Positions 20,156 to 30,092 of a stretch of 64,000 nt of DNA are shown piece by piece. The translations under genes and the position numbers were made by a program. Every line of letters starts with the position of its first letter. The stretch's first letter is position 1. Source of the stretch: Clostridium aminobutyricum (GTDB lineage: Bacteria > Bacillota > Clostridia > Peptostreptococcales > Anaerovoracaceae); the NCBI RefSeq assembly GCF_017255415.1, contig NZ_JAFJZZ010000002.1, positions 124,001 through 188,000 on the forward strand, written 5' to 3'. A model generated the notes under the pieces. It made no database searches. It was not told the origin of the DNA and was given only the letters and a program-made list of their open reading frames with translations.

Positions 20156-22768
20156 ATGCTAAACAAATTAAACTATCTTTTAGTTTCTATGATAACTATG
20201 TTAGTCATGTTAATCGCTTGCCTAGCCAGCTACGCATATCAAAATAACAATCTTTTGGAATTTGAAAAAATGGGGAGCAGTTTACTTACCTTTAATAATA
20301 TCTACGATCAAACTTTTGGTCAGTTGACGAATGATGCGGTCGCCTGCATCACCACCGATGACCCGACACTTAAATACAGTTTCACCGAAGATGCCAATAA
20401 CTTTATCAGCTGCAACTTATCTAATATTAATTATATCCGCTTTTCTGATAATAGGGAATTAACCGGCTTTGAAATGCTTACGAACTCTACAACGAACCCA
20501 AGCTTCTCTACCTCTGATTTTTCTTTCGATCAAAAGGAGCAAAAATATTATTTATCTTATTTAGAAGCATATAATAATCTTATTCATCTTACCATTTCAG
20601 CAGTGAATGAAGGAGATTCCACTAAATTACAGGGTGCCCGCTTCTTAGAGCTTTATTCCTCCAAAGAGGCTCTTTCGTCCAACTATACGGAGCATTTTTT
20701 AAATCGAATCGAAGAAAAAAAGCTGAAAGTCACTGCCTATTGCAAGATACTCGCTATTTTAGCCGGGCTCCTTACCGTAACACTTATATGTTGTACCTTA
20801 AGAGCTGCCTCTTTATATTTTAAAAGCAACAAAAGAAACTTATATTTCAATCAGCTTTATAGCAAGGCAATCGAAAATGCAGACGTAGGGCTGGCTATTG
20901 TGGATCGGCATTATAAATATGAATATATGAACGCGATGTACAAGCGTATATTTAATATTCAAGTTTCAAACCCTTTAGGATTTACATCCTTTTCCGTACT
21001 GCCTGACGAGATTGCTACTTCACTTCCTGCGCATTCACTTTCTGAAAACCGGAAGAATATTATTCTAACCTATACGCTGAACGGTGAAGTGAAATATATT
21101 AACTACAGTTGTTTTGCCATATTTGATGAAAAAGGTGAGCCAAAATTTGTGACACTCGTTCAAGACTGTACAGAAAGTAAGAAGAAAGACAATGAGATGA
21201 TGAAGCAGCTCAAGGATATTGAATATTACGCCAATGCAAAATCCTCGTTTATTGCCAATGTTTCACACGAGATTAAAACTCCGTTAAATGTCATTATCGG
21301 AATGGTACATATTTTAAAGAATACAGATTTGACCGAAAAGCAAAGTGATATCTTGAGTAAAATTAATATTTCTTCTGAATTACTATTAAATATAATTAAT
21401 GATGTACTCGATATTTCTAAAATCCAAAAGTCTTCTTTCGTGTTATATCCTACTGATTTTAACCTATTAAATATGTTGCAAGAATCCGAAGAAATTTTTA
21501 CGCCTATTATCAGCAGTAAGAACCTAAAATTTGAAAAGAATTATGATTTTAATAAAGATTTGTGCCTCAATATCGACCGTACGAGACTTGCTCAAGTGCT
21601 TTTAAATCTCGTTAACAACGCCTGCAAGTTTACCTCAAGCGGTCATATCAAGCTTTCTGTTGGCAGATTATCCGAACACGGCAATTTAGTTCTCATGAAA
21701 TTTTCTGTGGAGGATACTGGTTTGGGAATCAATGAAGATGATTTATCCAAAGTGTTTCAAGAATTTGAACAGCTTGAGAACCATCTTACCAAGCAGCATC
21801 AGGGGACAGGCCTTGGTTTAGCGATATGTAAGCACGTTATCAATGCCATGGGCGGCGATATTTGGGTAGAAAGTGTAAAGGGACAAGGAAGCTGTTTTAA
21901 CTTTACCATTTGGGCGCATAAATCCGATGCTGCCACTTGCGAAGATTTAAATGCAGCGGCTACTTCCGTACCATTATTGAACGGAGCAGGCAAAAAAATT
22001 CTTGTGGTAGAAGATACCGAGTTAAATTATGAGGTCACGGAAAACCTGTTGTCAGAATCACAAATTATTTGTGACCATGCCTGTGACGGGCAGCAAGCGA
22101 TTGATATGTGTATTGCGTTGCCTCCGGATTATTACTCTGTCATATTAATGGACATCCATATGCCAAACATAGACGGTTACACTGCCGCAGAAATTTTGAA
22201 AACAGAAATAGGCGTTACAAGTCCTATTCTCGCACTGACGGCTACCAATATCGATTCCGACACGAAGAAGGAGCATGAAAACATCATGGATGGCTTTATC
22301 AGCAAACCGTTCCGCTACCATGATTTGTACAGGGCTCTGCTTCCTTACTTCGGAGATATCAATGATATTAAATGGAAGCCTATTCCTCCGATGAAGAGCC
22401 AGATAATTCCTGCCATTAGCTATGTCACCGCTGACGATGAGACATTTGAGTTTAGCATTGCGAGAGCGGCTCAAAATTTAGGCTGCTCGGAAAAGCAATA
22501 TGAAAAGCATCTGCTGAAATTTAAGAAATCCTTTGAAAACGTAGATAGGGATATACAAGAGCTTATTTTGGATAATAATTTTACGGAAGCACGCCGAATT
22601 GCCCATTCCGTTAAAGGACTTGCCGGGACATTGGGATTGGTTCCTCTCTACAAAGTGGCCGCCGAACTGGAAGCTACGATCATGGATCACCCCGATCGGG
22701 TCTCTATTCTTCTTCCCACCTTTACCGATCATCTGAAGGGTATTTGCAGAGCGACGAATATTCATTAA
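20156..22768 (+). CDS. Membrane-bound hybrid histidine kinase (PAS-HisKA-HATPase-REC-HPt)
   Basis: Signal-transduction protein of 870 residues from the ATG at 20156, chosen because GAAGGGGGAG lies just upstream; a longer frame from 20078 lacks a good ribosome site. Transmembrane helices lie near 7-27 and 198-218, enclosing an extracytoplasmic sensor of about 170 residues. A PAS-like domain (235-345) is followed by HisKA with His371 in NVSHEIKTPLN, an HATPase (NLVNNACKFT, DTGLGI, GTGLGLAICKH), a receiver with Asp666 in LMDIHMPNIDGY, and an HPt domain with His817 in AHSVKGLAGTLG. The phosphorelay must end in a response regulator encoded elsewhere, since none is adjacent. The signal is unknown. 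Confidence 0.92.
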   Translation: MLNKLNYLLVSMITMLVMLIACLASYAYQNNNLLEFEKMGSSLLTFNNIYDQTFGQLTNDAVACITTDDPTLKYSFTEDANNFISCNLSNINYIRFSDNRELTGFEMLTNSTTNPSFSTSDFSFDQKEQKYYLSYLEAYNNLIHLTISAVNEGDSTKLQGARFLELYSSKEALSSNYTEHFLNRIEEKKLKVTAYCKILAILAGLLTVTLICCTLRAASLYFKSNKRNLYFNQLYSKAIENADVGLAIVDRHYKYEYMNAMYKRIFNIQVSNPLGFTSFSVLPDEIATSLPAHSLSENRKNIILTYTLNGEVKYINYSCFAIFDEKGEPKFVTLVQDCTESKKKDNEMMKQLKDIEYYANAKSSFIANVSHEIKTPLNVIIGMVHILKNTDLTEKQSDILSKINISSELLLNIINDVLDISKIQKSSFVLYPTDFNLLNMLQESEEIFTPIISSKNLKFEKNYDFNKDLCLNIDRTRLAQVLLNLVNNACKFTSSGHIKLSVGRLSEHGNLVLMKFSVEDTGLGINEDDLSKVFQEFEQLENHLTKQHQGTGLGLAICKHVINAMGGDIWVESVKGQGSCFNFTIWAHKSDAATCEDLNAAATSVPLLNGAGKKILVVEDTELNYEVTENLLSESQIICDHACDGQQAIDMCIALPPDYYSVILMDIHMPNIDGYTAAEILKTEIGVTSPILALTATNIDSDTKKEHENIMDGFISKPFRYHDLYRALLPYFGDINDIKWKPIPPMKSQIIPAISYVTADDETFEFSIARAAQNLGCSEKQYEKHLLKFKKSFENVDRDIQELILDNNFTEARRIAHSVKGLAGTLGLVPLYKVAAELEATIMDHPDRVSILLPTFTDHLKGICRATNIH

Positions 22769-22783
22769 AACTTCCACCATCAA

Positions 22784-22825
22784 AAGCAGGTCAGCCGTCC
22801 AATCCAATTGGCGGTTGACCTGCTT
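22784..22825. terminator. Bidirectional terminator between histidine kinase and malic enzyme
   Basis: Stem AAGCAGGTCAgCCG / CGGtTGACCTGCTT with a single mismatch and a 14-base loop, placed between two convergent genes. Moderate T content on both exits. Confidence 0.7.
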
Positions 22826-22838
22826 GTCTTATGATTCT

Positions 22839-23999
22839 CTATTTATTTTCTTCCCATGCCTTCGCCACCGCTTCTGCAATAACATCCGCAACGCCTTCGT
22901 GGAAAGCAAGCGGTATAATATAGTCTTCCTCCAATTCATGGTCGGAAACTAAACCGGATAAAGCAAAGGCTGCTGCTGCTTTCATCTCTTCTGTAATACG
23001 GCTCGCTCTTGCAGTAAGAGCCCCTTTAAATACCCCAGGGAACGCCAGCACATTGTTAATCTGATTAGGGAAATCCGAACGTCCTGTTCCGACTACCCTC
23101 GCTCCAGCCTTTTTCGCCAGGTCAGGCATAATTTCAGGTTCCGGATTAGCCATAGGAAATACGATCGGATCTTTTGCCATAGAGTCAATCATTTCTTCTG
23201 TAAGAATTTTAGGGGCAGAGACCCCTACAAACAAGTCTGCGCCGACAATCACATCTTGAAGCGAACCAACAGCCAATCGCTGATTGGTGAGTTGTGCCAG
23301 CTCCATCATAGCAGGAGATAGGTTGCTGTCTTCTCTGCATAGTGCTCCGAATTTATCACATACTACAATATCTTTTATACCGATATTCAATAGCATCTTT
23401 GCAATGGCTGTTCCCGCAGAACCGGCTCCGTTAATGACTACTTTCACGTCTTCCAACTTCTTGCCTACGACCTTTATCGCATTAATAGCCGCTGCGGAAA
23501 CCACAATAGCGGTTCCGTGTTGGTCATCGTGGAATACAGGGATGTCCACTAATTCTTGCACTCTTCTTTCGATCTCAAAGCACCTCGGTGCAGAAATATC
23601 CTCTAGATTAATTCCGCCGAAGATCGGTGCGATATTCTTGATAATCTGGATGATTTCGTCGGTGTCCTGTGTGTCGAGACAAATCGGAATCGCATCGATG
23701 CCCGCAAATTCTTTGAAAAGAACCGATTTTCCCTCCATGACAGGAATCGCAGCCTTTGCACCGATATTGCCCAGCCCCAGCACGGCGGAACCGTCACTGA
23801 CAACTGCAACCGTATTGCCTTTTATGGTATATTTGTATACATCCTCCGGATTTTTATAGATTTGCCGGCAAGGCTCCGCAACTCCAGGTGTATAAGCCGT
23901 CGAAAGTTCATCCCGGTTGGTAACGCCCACTTTGCTTCTTACTTCCAGCTTTCCTTTATTTTTTTCATGCATCTCAAGCGATGCCTTGTAATAATCCAT
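22839..23999 (-). CDS. NAD(P)-dependent malic enzyme, short form
   Basis: Oxidatively decarboxylates malate to pyruvate. The 386-residue length matches the short Firmicute form rather than the fusions with a phosphotransacetylase-like tail. TPGVAEPCR, the GNIGAKAAIPVMEGK segment, the metal-site region FEIERRVQE ... FHDDQHGTAIV and the Rossmann motif VVINGAGSAGTAIAK are present. AAAAGGAGT precedes the ATG. It stands alone between a terminator and glnS. Cofactor preference (NAD or NADP) cannot be called. Confidence 0.9.
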   Translation of the reverse strand: MDYYKASLEMHEKNKGKLEVRSKVGVTNRDELSTAYTPGVAEPCRQIYKNPEDVYKYTIKGNTVAVVSDGSAVLGLGNIGAKAAIPVMEGKSVLFKEFAGIDAIPICLDTQDTDEIIQIIKNIAPIFGGINLEDISAPRCFEIERRVQELVDIPVFHDDQHGTAIVVSAAAINAIKVVGKKLEDVKVVINGAGSAGTAIAKMLLNIGIKDIVVCDKFGALCREDSNLSPAMMELAQLTNQRLAVGSLQDVIVGADLFVGVSAPKILTEEMIDSMAKDPIVFPMANPEPEIMPDLAKKAGARVVGTGRSDFPNQINNVLAFPGVFKGALTARASRITEEMKAAAAFALSGLVSDHELEEDYIIPLAFHEGVADVIAEAVAKAWEENK

Positions 24000-24065
24000 T
24001 TTGTACTCCTTTTAATCGATGATGTTGAAAAGCTTGGTTCCCTGTAAAGAAAACCAAGCTACCAT

Positions 24066-25739
24066 TTATTTTTTCCAAGAACTCTTTAAGTCTACGATTC
24101 GATTAAATACCTTTGACCTATCCGTTGTCAGCTTCGTATCTGCTATATAGTATCCATGTCGGAAGAACTGGAAACGTTCGCCCGGCTTTGCTTCTGCGAG
24201 GGCAGGTTCTGCATAGGCTTCTATTTCCACTAAAGACTCTGGGTTCATAATGTTCTCACCGTTTTCATCCTCTATCATCAGATAGCCATATTGACGAATC
24301 TTTATTTTTACTGCTGTCTTTGCGTCAACCCAATGAATGGTTCCCTTTACTTTACGCCCTTCAAAGCCGCTTCCGCTTCTTGTCTCAGGATCGTAGGTGC
24401 AATGCAGCTCCTTAATCGTGCCGTCTTCATTTTTAATCACTTCATCACACTTAATAAAGTATGCGCCTTTAAATCGAACCTCGTTGCCCGGGAACAGTCT
24501 GAAATACTTCTTTTCAGGAACTTCCATGAAGTCTTCCCCATCGACATACAGCTCATTGGAGAAAGGAATCATTCGATTGCCCATCTCCGGAACTTCTTTA
24601 TTGTTTTCGACCTCTACTTCTTCGGTCTGCTCTTCCGGATAATTTGTAATCACAATTTTAATAGGGTTTTCTACAACATTCCGGCTTTGAACCTTGCTTT
24701 TCAAGTCTTCACGAATACAATGCTCCAATAAAGCAATGTCCACCAGACTGTTCGCCTTTGATACGCCGATGCGGTCACAAAAATCCCGGATCGCTTCAGG
24801 CGTATAGCCTCTTCTGCGTAATCCTGCGATGGTTGGCATTCTTGGATCGTCCCAGCTTTCCACCTCTCCATTGTCAACAAGCGCCTTCAAATAACGTTTG
24901 CTCATCACAGTATTCGTCAGGTTTAGTCTGGCAAACTCTATTTGCTGCGGAGGCGTCGGCCAATCTAATTCACTCAATACCCAATCATATAAAGGTCGAT
25001 GATCTTCAAATTCAAGGGTACAGATGGAGTGGGTGATTCCTTCAATCGCATCTTCAATCGGATGTGCATAATCATACATCGGATAAATGCACCATGCATC
25101 CCCTGTATTGTGATGAGATGTATGTGCAGTTCTATAAATAACAGGATCTCTCATATTGATATTCGGAGAAGCCATATCGATTTTTGCTCGGAGTACTTTT
25201 TCACCGTCTGCATATTTTCCGGCTTTCATCTCTTCAAAAAGCTGCAAATTCTCTTCTATGGTTCTATTTCTATATGGACTTTCTTTTCCCGGCTCTTTTA
25301 GCGTGCCTCGATATTCCTTCATCTGCTCCGCATTTAGATCACAAACGTACGCCTTTCCTTTTTTGATCAAGGTCACTGCACAGTCATACATTTTATCAAA
25401 ATAATCGGATGCAAATAACCGTTTGCTCCAGGTCCAACCGAGCCATTTTACATCTTCTTCGATGGAATCTACGTATTCTACGTCTTCCTTTACAGGATTC
25501 GTATCATCGTATCTTAGATTGCACTGCCCGCCATATTTTTCAGCAGTGGAAAAGTTCAGGCAAATCGATTTTGCATGTCCGATGTGCAGATAGCCGTTCG
25601 GTTCCGGCGGAAATCTGGTATACACCTTGTCCCCATATCGTTGATTTTCTAAATCCTTTTCTATTATATTATGAATAAAATTGGAAGCAGCCTGCGTTTC
25701 TATTGCTTCAGATTGAATATTCTTATCCATATCAGCCAT
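24066..25739 (-). CDS. glnS: Glutaminyl-tRNA synthetase
   Basis: Class I aminoacyl-tRNA synthetase charging tRNA-Gln. The 557 residues carry the HIGH motif at 52-55 in [15 protein letters not shown] and a KMSKS variant in VMSKRYLK, with the anticodon-binding beta-barrel region following ([16 protein letters not shown]). GGAGG lies eight bases before the ATG. Presence of GlnRS means this organism charges Gln directly, at least in part. No T-box sequence was found upstream. Confidence 0.95.
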   Translation of the reverse strand: MADMDKNIQSEAIETQAASNFIHNIIEKDLENQRYGDKVYTRFPPEPNGYLHIGHAKSICLNFSTAEKYGGQCNLRYDDTNPVKEDVEYVDSIEEDVKWLGWTWSKRLFASDYFDKMYDCAVTLIKKGKAYVCDLNAEQMKEYRGTLKEPGKESPYRNRTIEENLQLFEEMKAGKYADGEKVLRAKIDMASPNINMRDPVIYRTAHTSHHNTGDAWCIYPMYDYAHPIEDAIEGITHSICTLEFEDHRPLYDWVLSELDWPTPPQQIEFARLNLTNTVMSKRYLKALVDNGEVESWDDPRMPTIAGLRRRGYTPEAIRDFCDRIGVSKANSLVDIALLEHCIREDLKSKVQSRNVVENPIKIVITNYPEEQTEEVEVENNKEVPEMGNRMIPFSNELYVDGEDFMEVPEKKYFRLFPGNEVRFKGAYFIKCDEVIKNEDGTIKELHCTYDPETRSGSGFEGRKVKGTIHWVDAKTAVKIKIRQYGYLMIEDENGENIMNPESLVEIEAYAEPALAEAKPGERFQFFRHGYYIADTKLTTDRSKVFNRIVDLKSSWKK

Positions 25740-26051
25740 TATTCTTCCTCCTAAAATTTGATATCTCCCCTAGTATAATTTGCATATACGCACAAATTAT
25801 AGCAACTATTATAACACAAAGCTACCTTTAATAAAAGTTTATCTTTTACAGCTTTGATGTTTCAATAAACCCTGCCTTCATTTATGTTTAACATAAAATG
25901 GGAGGTTTATTACCATAAAGCTACTTTTTTGAAATATTATCTCTTCAAGCGCAGATAATTACCGCTTAAATTTAGCGAAATCCTTGCTTTTAACATCATA
26001 AATCTTTAAAATGTTATATATTATATATCTTTTCAGAAAGGTGACCCGATT
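25740..26051. other. AT-rich divergent intergenic region between glnS and coaBC
   Basis: This gap holds the inverted repeat at 25864-25911 and candidate promoters on both sides. On the minus strand an extended -10 TGTTATAAT lies about 75 bases before glnS. On the plus strand TTGCTT at 25984-25989 is spaced 17 bases from TAAAAT at 26007-26012, ahead of coaBC. No gene is visible. Confidence 0.45.
25864..25911. repeat. Long imperfect inverted repeat between glnS and coaBC
   Basis: AATAAACC at 25864-25871 pairs with GGTTTATT at 25904-25911. Inside, CATTTATGTT pairs with AACATAAAATG with one bulged base. It lacks a T-tract typical of terminators and sits between divergent genes, so a protein-binding or leader role is possible. 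Confidence 0.5.
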
Positions 26052-27245
26052 ATGTTATCAGGTAAATGCGTCGTATTAGGCGTAACCGGCAGCATTGCTG
26101 CCTATAAAATTGCGTATTTGGCAAGTGCATTAAAAAAACAGAACTGTGACGTTCATGTAATCATGACGAAAAATGCAACGGAGTTCATTGCGCCGTTAAC
26201 CTTTGAAACCCTTACAGGTAATAAATGCCTCGTGGATACATTTGATAGAGATTTTCAATTTGACGTGACCCATATATCGATTGCAAAGAAAGCCGATTTG
26301 ATTTTGGTGGCTCCTGCCAGCGCCAATGTCATTGCCAAGATGGCAAACGGTATCGCAGATGATATGTTGACCACCACCGTACTGGCTTCCAAAGCTGTCA
26401 AGCTGGTTTCCCCTGCGATGAATACGAATATGTACCAAAATCCAATCACGCAGGATAATCTAAAAAAACTGGAAGGCTACGGATTTGAAGTCATTCAACC
26501 GGCTACAGGTCTTTTAGCCTGCAATGATGTTGGAGAAGGAAAAATGCCGGAACCGGAGGTTCTTTTTGAATATGTGTTAAAACATATTGCGATGGAAAAG
26601 GATTTACTTGGAAAAAAAGTAATTGTTACCGCAGGTCCTACCCAAGAAGCCATTGACCCGGTACGATATATTACCAACCATTCCACCGGTAAAATGGGCT
26701 ATGCACTGGCAAAGGCATGCATGCTGCGAGGAGCGGAGGTAACCCTTGTATCCGGACAAACCTCCATCGTACCGCCGATGTTCGTCCATGTCATTCCAAT
26801 CAGATCTGCTAAGGAAATGTTTGATGCGGTGAGTGCAAACTGTGAGTCTGCAGATATGATCTTTAAGGCGGCCGCCGTAGCGGATTATACCCCCAGTGTT
26901 ACCCACGACAACAAGGTAAAGAAAAAAGAAGGCGACATGGCGATTCCCTTGAAACGAACCGAGGATATACTACAGCATGTAGGTTCTATCAAACGTTCCC
27001 ATCAGCTGGTATGCGGTTTCTCGATGGAAACGGAAAATATGCTTGAAAATTCAACGGCCAAGTTGGAAAAGAAAAAGGTAGATATGATTGTCGCCAACAA
27101 TTTGAAGGTTGCAGGCGCAGGCTTCGGCGTTGAAACAAATATCGTTACCCTCATTACCAAGAATGGAACAAAGGAGCTCCCAATGATGTCCAAATTTGAT
27201 ACCGCCAATGAGGTCATCAATCATTTGATGACATTGGGGCAATAG
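26052..27245 (+). CDS. coaBC: Phosphopantothenoylcysteine decarboxylase / phosphopantothenate-cysteine ligase
   Basis: Bifunctional coenzyme A biosynthesis enzyme. The N-terminal flavoprotein (CoaC) part has GSIAAYK, SPAMNTNMY and the active-site cysteine in LLACNDVGEGKMPEPE. The CoaB part starts near residue 185 with VIVTAGPTQEAIDPVRYITN and has the nucleotide-binding KKKEG-like segment later (VKKKEGDMAIPL). The 397 residues are full length. AAAGGTG lies eight bases before the ATG. The Asn in ACND replaces the Gly usual at that position. It is monocistronic, facing an ABC operon across a repeat element. Confidence 0.92.
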   Translation: MLSGKCVVLGVTGSIAAYKIAYLASALKKQNCDVHVIMTKNATEFIAPLTFETLTGNKCLVDTFDRDFQFDVTHISIAKKADLILVAPASANVIAKMANGIADDMLTTTVLASKAVKLVSPAMNTNMYQNPITQDNLKKLEGYGFEVIQPATGLLACNDVGEGKMPEPEVLFEYVLKHIAMEKDLLGKKVIVTAGPTQEAIDPVRYITNHSTGKMGYALAKACMLRGAEVTLVSGQTSIVPPMFVHVIPIRSAKEMFDAVSANCESADMIFKAAAVADYTPSVTHDNKVKKKEGDMAIPLKRTEDILQHVGSIKRSHQLVCGFSMETENMLENSTAKLEKKKVDMIVANNLKVAGAGFGVETNIVTLITKNGTKELPMMSKFDTANEVINHLMTLGQ

Positions 27246-27257
27246 GAATAAATAAAT

Positions 27258-27512
27258 AAAAGGCTATCTCAGAAAAGTTTGGATATATTTGGGTGGCCAG
27301 TATCGATGGATATTTTGCAAAATGACTGCCTTTTCAAATTTAGCAAGCAAAGCTTTCAGTGAGTATGAAGTACGAAGAAAAGCACTGTTTGAGCGCAGCG
27401 AGTTTGCTTTTCTATCTGAAAGCTGTGAGATAAATTTCTGAAAAGACTCATTTTGCAAACCAATCCGGAGGTACTGGCTATCCAAATAATAAACTTCTGA
27501 GATAGCCTTTAT
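27258..27512. mobile_element. MITE-like hairpin element between convergent genes
   Basis: The ends are inverted copies of AAAGGCTATCTCAGAA (left 27260-27275, right 27495-27510). The match continues inward: GGCCAGTA against TACTGGCT, GCAAAATGA against TCATTTTGC, AGCTTTCAG against CTGAAAGCT, and AGAAAAGCA against TGCTTTTCT around a short central loop near 27385-27405. The whole of about 250 bases can therefore fold into one imperfect hairpin. No transposase is encoded. A target duplication is not clear. It fits a non-autonomous element or structured repeat; an 87-residue frame inside is not considered a gene. Confidence 0.65.
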
Positions 27513-27527
27513 CATTTCTTGATTCAC

Positions 27528-28289
27528 CTATCCTAAAATAGCGCTTAGGAATTCCTTCAATCGATCCGTCTGCGGATTTTGGAAAATGTCTTCGGCAGTT
27601 CCTTCTTCCACGATGATTCCCTTATCCATATAGATAATCCGATCTGCCACTTCCTTGGCAAAATTCATTTCATGGGTGACGATAACCATCGTCACATGAT
27701 CTTCAGACAGTTTACGCATAACGTTTAGTACTTCCCCTGTGATTTCCGGGTCGAGCGCACTGGTCGGTTCGTCAAACAACATTACTTTCGGCTCCATGGC
27801 CAAGCCTCTTGCAATGGCAATTCGCTGCTTCTGACCGCCGGACAACTGGGTCGGGTAATCATCCGCTTTGTACCCAAGTCCCACTAGGTCTAATAATTTT
27901 TTTGCTTTTTCTTCTGCCTCTCCACGGCTTTTCTTTTTTACCTTTATTGGTGCATAACAGATGTTTTCCATACAAGTCATGTGAGGAAATAAATTAAAAT
28001 GTTGAAAAACCATTCCTGTTTCAGCACAAATATTTCTTAACTTTGAATCCGGCAAGTATTGCGCCACGCCATTCTTACTGCTGACAAAAGTCTCTCCATT
28101 CAGTGTAATGCTCCCGCTTGTAATCCGTTCCAAGCAATTAATGCAGCGAAGCAGCGTACTTTTACCGGAGCCGGAAGCCCCTATAATAGCTACAGTCTCT
28201 CCTTTTTTTATGGAAAAGTTCACGTGATCCAACGCCAAGCAAGTTGCAAATTGCTTTACAATTTCTTTCATTTCTAAAATAGTTTCCAT
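27528..28289 (-). CDS. Polar amino-acid ABC importer, ATP-binding subunit
   Basis: Cytoplasmic ATPase of a GlnQ/HisP-type importer. The 253 residues have Walker [12 protein letters not shown], signature [14 protein letters not shown], Walker [13 protein letters not shown] and switch histidine in VTHEMNF. I place the start at the ATG at 28289 ([14 protein letters not shown]) because GAAGGAG lies seven bases upstream; an in-frame start at 28310 would overlap the permease. It is the last gene of the three-gene importer operon. Confidence 0.92.
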   Translation of the reverse strand: METILEMKEIVKQFATCLALDHVNFSIKKGETVAIIGASGSGKSTLLRCINCLERITSGSITLNGETFVSSKNGVAQYLPDSKLRNICAETGMVFQHFNLFPHMTCMENICYAPIKVKKKSRGEAEEKAKKLLDLVGLGYKADDYPTQLSGGQKQRIAIARGLAMEPKVMLFDEPTSALDPEITGEVLNVMRKLSEDHVTMVIVTHEMNFAKEVADRIIYMDKGIIVEEGTAEDIFQNPQTDRLKEFLSAILG

Positions 28290-28293
28290 TTTG

Positions 28294-28980
28294 CTACTCC
28301 TTCGCCTCATACTTTGAATAACGTCTTTCCAAATAGTTGGACAGCATCGTTAATAAGAATGTAAAGAGCAGATAGATTGCTGCCGCTAAAGCATACGCCA
28401 ACGTATCCTGATCTCTGTTAACGGCGCCTCTGGCTGCTTTTAGAAGTTCTCCTACTGCCAGCACCGATACCAACGCGGTATCTTTAATCAGGGTAATCGC
28501 TTCATTGGAAACCGCCGGCAACACTCTTTTAATAGTTTGAGGCAGAATAATGCCGAACATGGTCTGTCCTTTGCCTAAACCCAGTGATTGTGCTGCCTCA
28601 TATTGGCCCCTGTCAATACTTTCAATCCCTCCACGGTAAATTTCCGCCAGATAAGCTGCATAATTCAGTACAAAAGTAATGGCAGCCGTTGTAAACGCAT
28701 CTAGCCTTATATCTAAGGCTATCGGGATATAAAAATAAAAGAAGAACAACTGGAGCATCAGAGGCGTTCCTCTGAAAATCCATATGTATATTCTCGATAT
28801 CCACCTTAAAGGCGGAATCTTACAGTTGCTGCCCAATGCAAAAGGCAGTCCTAACGGCAGAGCAAAGATTAACGTAAAAACAAAGAGCTTGACCGTAATC
28901 AAAGCTCCTTGCAATAAAGACGGCATCAGCACGCCCACATAGTCTAAGGTTTCTGCCATTTGTGAAATAAAATTACTCAC
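28294..28980 (-). CDS. Polar amino-acid ABC importer, permease subunit
   Basis: Inner-membrane subunit of the HisM/GlnP type, 228 residues with about five helices. The cytoplasmic EAA loop is [21 protein letters not shown], followed by [17 protein letters not shown] single permease gene implies a homodimeric channel. It starts 11 bases after the binding-protein gene and ends four bases before the ATPase start, so it is translationally coupled. Confidence 0.92.
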   Translation of the reverse strand: MSNFISQMAETLDYVGVLMPSLLQGALITVKLFVFTLIFALPLGLPFALGSNCKIPPLRWISRIYIWIFRGTPLMLQLFFFYFYIPIALDIRLDAFTTAAITFVLNYAAYLAEIYRGGIESIDRGQYEAAQSLGLGKGQTMFGIILPQTIKRVLPAVSNEAITLIKDTALVSVLAVGELLKAARGAVNRDQDTLAYALAAAIYLLFTFLLTMLSNYLERRYSKYEAKE

Positions 28981-28990
28981 TTAATGCTCC

Positions 28991-29827
28991 TTAATTGTTA
29001 TCATAGCCTTCCAAAATAACGATGTCACGTCCAAACCACTTATTGCTGATTTCAGTAGCGGTTCCGTCCTCGATCAGCTGTTCGATCGCTTCGTTAATTT
29101 TATCTGCTACATCGTTTTCACCTTGTCTGCATCCAATTGCATAATAGTCATCGCCGAAGGTGTAATCGCTAAGTACCATTTTTTTATCCATCTTTGAATT
29201 TTTGTATTCGCCTAACACTTCATCCACTACGATGCAGTCGATTCTTCCTGCATTCATGTCCATAATCGCTTCATCATAAGTTTTGTATTCGGATACTTTA
29301 TCAGCAAAGCTGTCATAAGCTTCATTTGCTTGCATCACTTCCAAAGCGGAGGAATCAGCCTGTGTTCCGATATTATATTTTGCTAAATCTTCTACGGAAT
29401 TGATCTTCACACTGTCATCTTTCGCAAATATAACAATTCTATTATTTAAATACTTCTTGGTAAGCGCCATATTTTTCTGTCTCTCTTCAGTAGCGGACAT
29501 TCCGTTCCATATACAGTCGATTCTCTTTGAAGTTAACTCCATTTCCTTGGCATCCCAGTCAATCGGCTGGAAAGCAATTTTGACTCCAAGCTTTTCGCCA
29601 ACCGCATTCGCCAGATCTATGTCAAATCCTACAAGCTGATTGGATTCGTCACGGAAGCCCATTGGTGCAAAGGTATCATCCAGTCCCACAACCAGTTCAC
29701 CTTTGTCCTGTATGTAGTCCCAACCAGTCAAATCGTTCGCGTTTTTATCCGTTTTCTCTGCCGATCCACAACCCGAAATAACAAATACGCTACATACTAC
29801 CAGTAAAATAGCTACTAATTTTTTCAT
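28991..29827 (-). CDS. Polar amino-acid ABC importer, substrate-binding lipoprotein
   Basis: Membrane-anchored binding protein of 278 residues. A lipoprotein signal ends in the lipobox ISGC with Cys20 as the lipid-modified residue. The mature part is an SBP family 3 fold: GELVVGLDDTFAPMGFRDE, GFDIDLANAVGEKLG, IDCIWNGMSATEER and the hinge-region blocks. These binders take polar amino acids such as glutamine, glutamate, arginine or cystine; the exact ligand is not resolvable. First gene of the operon behind a strong promoter. Confidence 0.9.
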   Translation of the reverse strand: MKKLVAILLVVCSVFVISGCGSAEKTDKNANDLTGWDYIQDKGELVVGLDDTFAPMGFRDESNQLVGFDIDLANAVGEKLGVKIAFQPIDWDAKEMELTSKRIDCIWNGMSATEERQKNMALTKKYLNNRIVIFAKDDSVKINSVEDLAKYNIGTQADSSALEVMQANEAYDSFADKVSEYKTYDEAIMDMNAGRIDCIVVDEVLGEYKNSKMDKKMVLSDYTFGDDYYAIGCRQGENDVADKINEAIEQLIEDGTATEISNKWFGRDIVILEGYDNN

Positions 29828-29905
29828 CTTTGTTTCCCTCCATCATGTTATCGTTTTATCCCTGTTTCCGTTTTCCACTTTATCAAATTAAAGTACTGAA
29901 AATAT

Positions 29906-29934
29906 ATGATAGCATGGATTATTTTAAATGTCAA
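29906..29934 (-). promoter_or_regulatory. Sigma-70-type promoter of the amino-acid importer operon
   Basis: On the minus strand a perfect -35 TTGACA (29934-29929) is followed after exactly 17 bases by TATCAT (29911-29906). It lies about 80 bases upstream of the binding-protein start. Confidence 0.75.
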
Positions 29935-30040
29935 CACCTTGCCCGGAATTAGCTCCGCTACGATGTCAGAAAACTTTCCGTAATAAAAAGCTATTTATAT
30001 TTATGCAAAACGGGACACTTCCCATGTAATCCGTGCAGTA

Positions 30041-30072
30041 AAAAAAGCAGTCATATGCATGACTGCTTTTTT
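30041..30072 (-). terminator. Intrinsic terminator after the thiolase gene
   Basis: Fourteen-base perfect stem (arm AAAAAAGCAGTCAT) with a four-base loop, flanked by A and T runs, 20 bases past the thiolase stop. Confidence 0.88.
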
Positions 30073-30092
30073 AGAAACGCTATACGCGATTA

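Noticed and set aside
23284-23859. 191-residue plus-strand frame
   Set aside because: Runs antisense to the well-supported malic enzyme gene, no ribosome site, Ser/Ile-rich composition typical of a shadow frame.
25740-26051. T-box leader for glnS
   Set aside because: No AGGGTGGNACCGCG-type block or specifier stem is visible.
27264-27527. 87-residue frame on the minus strand
   Set aside because: It lies almost wholly inside the hairpin repeat element, begins with a GTG right at the ABC gene stop, and its sequence is explained by the inverted repeat.
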